Shown: positions 59,453 through 64,000 of the stretch, piece after piece
Numbering within the stretch: the first letter of the stretch is position 1
How the letters are laid out: every line of letters begins with the position of its first letter
Assembly: GCA_050248795.1 (NCBI GenBank)
Contig: JBFWRS010000003.1
Location: 62,001 to 126,000 of the forward strand
DNA: 64,000 nt
Reading direction: 5' to 3'
DNA from: CAZTDU01 sp050248795
Lineage (GTDB): Bacteria; Pseudomonadota; Gammaproteobacteria; Burkholderiales; SG8-39
Position numbers and translations under genes: made by a program
Notes under the pieces: model-generated
Told to the model about the DNA's origin: nothing
Seen by the model: only the letters and a program-made list of their open reading frames with translations
The model's database searches: none

Positions 59453-59498
59453 TCCTCCCTCGCCCCCGGCAGGGGGAGAGGGACCGAGGGTGAGGGGG
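59453..59498. repeat. 46-bp dispersed repeat, copy 2
   Basis: Same orientation and sequence as 59092-59137. It begins 17 bp after the DUF433 stop, where the toxin gene would normally be, so it may mark a deletion end. Confidence 0.85.
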
Positions 59499-59601
59499 AG
59501 GCCAGGCTGCTGCCGACCAGCGCCGCAACAGGCTGACATTCCGGAAGTCGACGTAAGCTTTGGCCACCGAGAACCTGAACGCCGCCGTGTCCTCCCCAGA
59601 C

Positions 59602-59997
59602 ATGCTTCGAATCGCGTCTTTGTGCGTCGCCCTTGCGGGCGCCGAGATGCTGCATGGAATCGTGCGCACGGTCTGGCTTGCCCGCAGGGTCGGCAAGGAA
59701 CGGGCGATCAAGCTCAGCGTCTTTTCGGGAACCGCCCTCGCATTCCTGGTGTGCTACGCCATGGTTCCCGGCATCGGGCTGCAGGGAATGCCGCAGCACC
59801 TCATGCTCGGCGCCGTGCTGGCCGCCTTCATGGCCCTTTTCGACATCGCCGTCGGCAAGCTGGTCATGCGCCTCCCGTGGCCGCGCATCTGGCGAGACTT
59901 CAATCCAGCCAGCGGCAACTACCTGTCCTTCGGTCTCGTCGCCCTTTCCCTTCTCCCCGTGCTCGTGTGGTGGCTGCGCCAGCCGGGTCAGTCGTAG
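59602..59997 (+). CDS. Small integral membrane protein of unknown function
   Basis: About 131 residues with four hydrophobic segments: IASLCVALAGAEMLHGIVRTVWL, LSVFSGTALAFLVCYAMV, LMLGAVLAAFMALFDIAVGKLV and YLSFGLVALSLLPVLVWWL. ATG 59602 is used; TTG 59560 in the same frame would add 14 residues. I do not recognise a confirmed family. It stands alone between repeat copies. Confidence 0.6.
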   Translation: MLRIASLCVALAGAEMLHGIVRTVWLARRVGKERAIKLSVFSGTALAFLVCYAMVPGIGLQGMPQHLMLGAVLAAFMALFDIAVGKLVMRLPWPRIWRDFNPASGNYLSFGLVALSLLPVLVWWLRQPGQS

Positions 59998-60064
59998 CCA
60001 GGCGGTGGCCCAATGTGTCGCTCGACCGAACCAGCTTATCCGGGACAGGCACCAACTGAGATCG

Positions 60065-60111
60065 TCCTCCCTCGCCCCCGGCACGGGGGAGAGGGACCGA
60101 GGATGAGGGGG
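60065..60111. repeat. 46-bp dispersed repeat, copy 3 (variant)
   Basis: Same orientation as the other two, with an inserted C (GGCACGGGGGA), and GGATGAGG instead of GGGTGAGG. It is the last high-G+C feature before base composition drops. A CGGGACAGGCACC motif lies just upstream at about 60042-60054. Confidence 0.8.
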
Positions 60112-60245
60112 CGGACAAGCAGCCCTCAAACCTTCAGGTGGTGCCGAAAATCACAACTCATCTCAATCACTTTGCTGCCCCCTTCCGTACGGGGCCAGAA
60201 TGGGCGACATTTCGCAAGTCGAGTTCACGTTAGAGTGCATCGTCC
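60112..60245. other. Left boundary of the low-G+C accessory region
   Basis: No gene is seen in these 134 bp. The composition falls sharply from here. A CCCC-cttccgta-CGGGG hairpin lies near 60180-60195, and CACGTTAGAGTGC at about 60226-60238 resembles the GTTRRRY right core of an integron attC site with one mismatch. It may be the end of a degenerate attC, or chance. Confidence 0.3.
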
Positions 60246-60764
60246 ATGTCAACTGACCAATCGAGCGTCGCCCAAGAACTTGAACCTGTCGTCCTGGAGC
60301 TTGGCAAGGCGCTTTTTATTTGTCAGTGCTTCGAGGGAACCTTGATCATGCTTCTGTCCACCATCTCGTACGAAGAAGCGGACATGGAGGAAGGTTCATT
60401 CACTGCTGCCATAGAATTATTCTCACAAAAAACACTTGGCCAGCTGCTTAGACGACTCAAGGAAAGGATAGATCCGCCAGCGGAATTGACTGATTGCTTT
60501 ATATCTGGTTGGAACAGCCGAAACTGGATCGTTCATCATTTCCTTCATAGCACTGTTCACGAACTATCTTCGCCAAAAGGTCGTCTCCAAGCGATCGAAA
60601 AACTTGTCGCCGCAAAACAGACTGTGAAACGTGCCGACATTGTCGCGAATCGCGTTTTGGACATGTATCTAAAGAAATACGGCATGTCAGTCGCGGCGCT
60701 AAAGGCCAACGCGGATCGCGTGTGGGACCATATGAACCCGCAACGTTCGCCAACTTCGAGCTAA
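60246..60764 (+). CDS. Hypothetical accessory protein (172 aa)
   Basis: ATG 60246; no strong ribosome site. The protein is mostly helical: an acidic N-terminal half (QELEPVVLELGKALFICQCFEGTLIMLLS), then LKERIDPPAELTDCFISGWNSRNWIVHHFLH, a block that recalls HEPN-like or AbiV-like helical proteins with an R-x4-6-H signature (SRNWIVHHF). That resemblance is only suggestive. Codon use is visibly less G+C-biased than the chromosome. An attC-like inverted repeat starts at its stop codon. Confidence 0.6.
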   Translation: MSTDQSSVAQELEPVVLELGKALFICQCFEGTLIMLLSTISYEEADMEEGSFTAAIELFSQKTLGQLLRRLKERIDPPAELTDCFISGWNSRNWIVHHFLHSTVHELSSPKGRLQAIEKLVAAKQTVKRADIVANRVLDMYLKKYGMSVAALKANADRVWDHMNPQRSPTSS

Positions 60765-60861
60765 CTGGCATGCGCTCCAACTGTAGGTGGTGCGGACGGG
60801 CGACCAACATGGGGGCACCATCTAGCATCGTGCGCGCCCGCCGCACACCAAGCGTTTAGGC
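60760..60861. repeat. attC-like imperfect inverted repeat after the 172-aa gene
   Basis: It begins GCTAAC at the stop codon and ends GTTTAGGC, resembling the RYYYAAC...GTTRRRY cores of attC sites. The inner arms GGTGGTGCGGACGGGCG and CGCCCGCCGCACACC pair except for an extra G and an extra A on one side, the kind of extrahelical bases that define attC strand choice. The right core has one extra T, and the next gene starts 14 bp later, as in cassette arrays. Confidence 0.45.
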
Positions 60862-60874
60862 GTCAGAAGTGCTC

Positions 60875-62344
60875 ATGGCGAGCATCTACTTCTCCGACTT
60901 CTTTGGGCTTCCTTCCGAGGTCGTTGAGGACTATGGCGCATTCAACGTATCGCTCGTTACAGACCTCCCTCTCTTTGTCGATCCTTTCCTCCTTTTCAAC
61001 AGCGAGGACGAGATATACCGCGGCCTTCACGAGGAAATCATTGAGTATATGCGGTTCTTGAAGCAGTGTGCACTCGACAGGTCCGCGTCCCCCGCGCTGG
61101 TCGATGCCTGGTTCGCATTCCCTGAAGTCAAGCAGAACTGGCTCGGATTCAGTCAAACGGGCAATGCCGGACACGGCCTTGGCCGTGACTTCGCTCGCGC
61201 CCTACATCGCAACTTCAGTACGGTGTTTCAAAGCTTCGGCGACGAGACGCTGACACGCAGCAGTCATCTTGAGAAGCTTTGCCTAGTCCGGGACGGCGTT
61301 GGTCGAGACACCATCAGCGATTTCACCACCAATCTCATTCAGCCCTACCTCGGAACATACACACAGGCGTTCGCCCTGCATCACTTGAAGCCGTCGCAGC
61401 GCCGTCGCGTAGCCCTCTTAAAGGCTCGATTCAACTACGCCACGCGCTCCTGGTCGCCGATGACTTTTGAGCTCCCTTACGTCAACGGTGACTTCGTGCT
61501 TCTGACGCCGCGGGATATCCTTACTAAGGACAATGCCTGGATCAACCGCCCCGAGCTCCTCGACCGACTTCCGGACATTGCTGCTTCAATTCCAGATGAC
61601 GCTCTTCGGTCGCAACTGAACGACTATCTCGAGCGCCGGCTTTCCGCTGATCCAGATGCAACAAAAGACCAGGTTCGGGAGATCATCGCTCAAGCGGTGG
61701 AGCAGTTTCCACGGGTTCTCGACTACTACATTCGAGACAAAGAGTTACACGGGGCTGACGCCAAGTCGTTGGCGGAGGCACGAGTACAGTTCATCCAAAC
61801 CCAGTTTGTTAAACATGTCCGAAGCTTCGTCACCAGCTTCCTGGAGCCTTCTGACTTCTACTCAGGGCTACCGAACACCTACGATGAGGCGAAGCGGCGC
61901 CTGCTCTTTCTCAAGGATGTGATCGAGAATAAGGGCGGGCACCGCATGTTTTTCGTTGATGGCAAGCCGATTGAACGCGAGGCCGATCTACAAATTTTAT
62001 ATCGCCTCACTTGGTTCGCGACCCCATCAGACGCCACACGCGAGGCGAATGACGGGCGTGGGTCCGCTGACTTCAAAATATCTCGCGGCTCCGCTGATAA
62101 GACGCTCGTCGAGTTCAAGCTTGCGAAGAACAAGCATCTTGAACGCAATCTCGAGAGGCAAGCTGAGATCTATGAGAAGGCCAGTGACGCTACCCATCCG
62201 TCGCTTAAAGCTATTCTCTACTTCACCGGAGAGCAGTTGGTTCGTGTACAGAAGATCTTGGCTCGATTGGAGTTGGCCTCAAGTCCGCACATCGTGCTCA
62301 TCGACGCCTGCTCCGACAACAAGCCGTCCGGATCGGTCGCATAG
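60875..62344 (+). CDS. Predicted PD-(D/E)xK nuclease-like protein, possible defence gene
   Basis: A 489-residue protein from ATG 60875 (GTG 60869 would add two residues). The N-terminal 380 residues start MASIYFSDFFGLPSEVVEDYGAFNVSLVTDLPLFVDPFLLFNSED and resemble no family I can name. Near the C-terminus DGRGSADFKISRGSADKTLVEFKLAKN gives D399, then E413-x-K415, the D-(E)xK arrangement of the restriction-endonuclease-like fold, followed by a helix with LERNLERQAEIYEKA. A role in cutting foreign nucleic acid is plausible but not shown. The gene lies between two attC-like repeats in low-G+C DNA. Confidence 0.65.
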   Translation: MASIYFSDFFGLPSEVVEDYGAFNVSLVTDLPLFVDPFLLFNSEDEIYRGLHEEIIEYMRFLKQCALDRSASPALVDAWFAFPEVKQNWLGFSQTGNAGHGLGRDFARALHRNFSTVFQSFGDETLTRSSHLEKLCLVRDGVGRDTISDFTTNLIQPYLGTYTQAFALHHLKPSQRRRVALLKARFNYATRSWSPMTFELPYVNGDFVLLTPRDILTKDNAWINRPELLDRLPDIAASIPDDALRSQLNDYLERRLSADPDATKDQVREIIAQAVEQFPRVLDYYIRDKELHGADAKSLAEARVQFIQTQFVKHVRSFVTSFLEPSDFYSGLPNTYDEAKRRLLFLKDVIENKGGHRMFFVDGKPIEREADLQILYRLTWFATPSDATREANDGRGSADFKISRGSADKTLVEFKLAKNKHLERNLERQAEIYEKASDATHPSLKAILYFTGEQLVRVQKILARLELASSPHIVLIDACSDNKPSGSVA

Positions 62345-62367
62345 TGCATAGGATACCGAGTGCTGAT

Positions 62368-62483
62368 GCCCAACCCCTCGCTTGAGCCGCCCAGCTACGG
62401 CAGGCGCCAACTAGCTGCTCCGGGCCAAGGTTCCTATCGTCCCTCCGCGGCCAGTTGGCACCTGCGTCCGCGGGCGGCTTAGC
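62368..62483. repeat. Long imperfect inverted repeat between accessory genes
   Basis: GCCCAAC at 62368-62374 is a good attC left core. Strong pairing follows: GAGCCGCCC (62384-62392) with GGGCGGCTT (62472-62480), and GCAGGCGCCAACT (62400-62412) with AGTTGGCACCTGC (62453-62465). A matching right core GTTRGGC is absent (GCTTAGC is the nearest), so this is attC-like at best; it could be a transcription terminator or another fold. It fills most of the 168-bp gap. Confidence 0.5.
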
Positions 62484-62512
62484 TAGAACGGGACGGTGCC
62501 AGGGAGGCCATC

Positions 62513-63550
62513 GTGACAAAACGGCTATTTCGTGACGGTGGACCACACAACGTTAAGAGCTTGGGTAATGACCAGTACCAGATGTCTATATCAATACCCA
62601 AGGATAGCGATGGTCGCGTTGCGCGCGAGTGCGCAAACAGCCTGTGTTCCCCCGCCTACTTCAAAGTCACACCTGGTACCGGCATTGCCGGAGGGCAAGA
62701 TGTGATTTATTGCCCTTACTGTAAGCGCGAAGCCGGGCCAAGCGATTTCACTACCCAAGAACAGATTAGATACGCCAAGGACGTCGCCCTTCGAGAAGCG
62801 CAGGGCGGTATTGATGACATGATCAAAGACGCTTTCGGGCTGGAGCCCTCGGGAACGAAGAAGATGGGAGGCGGCTTCATTTCGATAGAGATGACCTACA
62901 AGCCCGGTACTCCACGTCAAGTTGTTCGGCCGTACGAGGATGAAGTTCGGAGAGATGTGGTTTGCCCCCACTGTGCCCTCGACCAGACTGTTTTCGGTCT
63001 TGCCGCTTGGTGTTCAGATTGCGGAAGAGATATCTTCCTGATCCATGTGTCAGCGGAGATCGCTGTAATACAGAGCATGCTCAAAGATGTGAGGCGGCGA
63101 GAACAGGACCTTGGAAAGCGCGTAGCGGCAAAGGATTTGGAGAATTGCCTTGAAGACGCAGTATCGATTTTTGAAGCATCGGTGAAAGCTCTTGTTCGAC
63201 GAGCTCTAGCCGAACGGGGTGATGCTCCTATGAGCATTGATTCCCAGATGAAGAAAGTCGGGAATTCGTTTCAAAGTACCGAAAGGTCAAAGGAACAGCT
63301 ATTTGAGTTGTTTAACTACTCGCCATCCCAACCAGATCTTTGGGAGCGCTTGAGTGGGAGTTTCGAAAAAAGACATCCCGTAACTCACAATCTAGGGGTG
63401 GTGGATAGGAAATACTTAGAGCGAGCACAACAAGCTGAACGGGAAGGGCGGGAAGTACGGATTTCGGAAAGTGAGGTGGCCGTACTGCTTGAAGATATCT
63501 TTTCAGCAATCTCAGAGATCCATCATGCGTTGGTCGGCGCGGAAGCGTAG
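62513..63550 (+). CDS. Hypothetical zinc-ribbon protein (345 aa)
   Basis: Start GTG 62513 with GGGAGG at 62502-62507. The N-terminal 190 residues carry cysteine pairs consistent with two zinc ribbons (CANSLC with CPYC, and CPHC with CSDC). A helical C-terminal half follows: KDLENCLEDAVSIFEASVKALVRRALAERG, RHPVTHNLGVVDRKYLERA and VAVLLEDIFSAISEIHHAL. The RHPVTHNLGVVD stretch with its trailing helices resembles the HEPN-like domains seen in accessory proteins, an impression only. It is the third gene of the low-G+C group. Confidence 0.6.
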   Translation: MTKRLFRDGGPHNVKSLGNDQYQMSISIPKDSDGRVARECANSLCSPAYFKVTPGTGIAGGQDVIYCPYCKREAGPSDFTTQEQIRYAKDVALREAQGGIDDMIKDAFGLEPSGTKKMGGGFISIEMTYKPGTPRQVVRPYEDEVRRDVVCPHCALDQTVFGLAAWCSDCGRDIFLIHVSAEIAVIQSMLKDVRRREQDLGKRVAAKDLENCLEDAVSIFEASVKALVRRALAERGDAPMSIDSQMKKVGNSFQSTERSKEQLFELFNYSPSQPDLWERLSGSFEKRHPVTHNLGVVDRKYLERAQQAEREGREVRISESEVAVLLEDIFSAISEIHHALVGAEA

Positions 63551-63556
63551 TAAGAC

Positions 63557-63637
63557 GCCGAACAACGCATCCAACACCGACTCGTAGAAGCGGCGCTTCG
63601 CGCCCCATTGGCCTGCGGGTTAACGCGGACGCTGAAT
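63557..63637. repeat. attC-like imperfect inverted repeat after the zinc-ribbon gene
   Basis: Starts GCCGAAC-AACGCATCCAAC 7 bp after the stop codon and ends GGGTTAACGCGGAC-GCTGAAT, with an apical hairpin GGCGC-TTC-GCGCC (63592-63604). The arms GCATCC..AACACCG and the reverse complement GCGTCC..AACCCG pair around a bulge. Core sites deviate from RYYYAAC/GTTRRRY by one base each, so if it is an attC it is degenerate. Confidence 0.45.
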
Positions 63638-63699
63638 CTGCATCGAGATCCACAAAGTGGAATCACACGCCCCCAACACAGTCCACCCTCCGCTTCTGT

Positions 63700-64000
63700 T
63701 TCCCGTGGGGCCCCATCGGGACGGTGGGGGTGCTGGTCGCCGGGCTTCTTTTCTTCGTCGTGGTGGACGCACCGCGCAATCTTCGGGTCGAGCTGCCGTT
63801 TGCCTTCGACATGGAACGCCACCTGGCGCGGCGGCTGCGCATCGTCCGCGGGACCGGCACCACGCCTGTGGGCCAGGTGGGCCCGGGCTACGTCGAACTC
63901 GCGGGTTGCGCCGATGCGCACGGCCCCCGGCTCGAGAGCCCGCAGGGCCACCAGGCGTGCGTCTGGCACCGCGTCGAGTTGCAGGGGGAAAGCTGTTCCG
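63700..64000 (+). CDS. Membrane protein with GIDE-like domain, partial (runs off right edge)
   Basis: In the frame beginning FPWGPIGTVGVLVAGLLFFVVVD a transmembrane helix is followed by a soluble region VGQVGPGYVELAGCADAHGPRLESPQGHQACVWHRVELQGE. This matches the pattern of GIDE-type domains (G-Y-V-E-L-x-G, then SPQG-x-x-CVW-x-R), which in bacteria occur in membrane proteins of unknown role. The start is unresolved: GTG 63724 is in frame but falls inside the helix, and the frame stays open upstream into the attC-like repeat. The 5' end may have been cut by the accessory DNA. Confidence 0.55.

Noticed and set aside
59092..60111. CRISPR array from three repeats
   Set aside because: Spacing between copies is hundreds of bases and includes genes; spacers are not uniform and there are no cas genes.

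Overview
The window is about 68% G+C by eye with dense, translationally coupled genes. Gene content (narGHJI with a fused NarK1-NarK2, FNR with the exact E. coli cysteine spacing, hemN, COX15, MnmH) suggests a facultatively anaerobic, nitrate-respiring betaproteobacterium, probably Burkholderiales or Rhodocyclales. The taxonomic call is inference.

Layout. 1-4031: divergent gpsA and a glycerol-kinase-like FGGY kinase, then hsp20 and two universal stress proteins; both promoter regions carry an FNR-type box. 4025-13201: an MgtC/DUF4010 membrane protein, fnr, a CheY-like receiver, an IS1595-type element (about 6538-9119), a NarL-type regulator with its sensor kinase, hemN (FNR box upstream) and a TauE/SafE-like protein. 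13306-16194: a class III CoA-transferase coupled to a ThDP enzyme. 16245-26847: an FNR box, then narK-narG-narH-narJ-narI, a beta-carbonic anhydrase and a parvulin. 26844-33048 (minus): a tetR-MFP-RND-OMF efflux operon with a palindromic operator. 33122-44842: a sensory Ser/Thr kinase, a nitronate monooxygenase-like enzyme, mnmH, tesA, an ABC exporter, mscS, otsB and rmuC. 44864-49507: an ankyrin membrane protein and two paralogous membrane proteins. 49476-53662 (minus): heme A synthase, a thiol dioxygenase, moeA, mobA and an AraC regulator. 53715-59997: an MFS transporter, small enzymes, an arsR-SRPBCC-GFA operon, a flavin amine oxidase with a broken copy nearby, an orphan DUF433 protein and three copies of a 46-bp repeat. 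60120-63640: lower-G+C accessory DNA with three unfamiliar genes, each followed by an imperfect inverted repeat, one of them strongly attC-like.

How it fits together. FNR at 5309-6052 can act on four perfect or near-perfect boxes in this window, tying glycerol-phosphate metabolism, stress proteins, oxygen-independent heme synthesis and nitrate respiration to oxygen limitation. MoeA and MobA supply the molybdenum cofactor NarG needs. The two-component pair at 9128-11073 is a plausible second nitrate or redox input.

The most unusual object is inside the IS1595-type element: a 120-nt tRNA-like gene at 8583-8702 (minus). It has a leucine-type body, a UGG (proline) anticodon and a 51-nt variable region, and lies beside two overlapping tiny ORFs. 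The low-G+C right end, with a predicted PD-(D/E)xK nuclease-like protein, is the second place worth following up.
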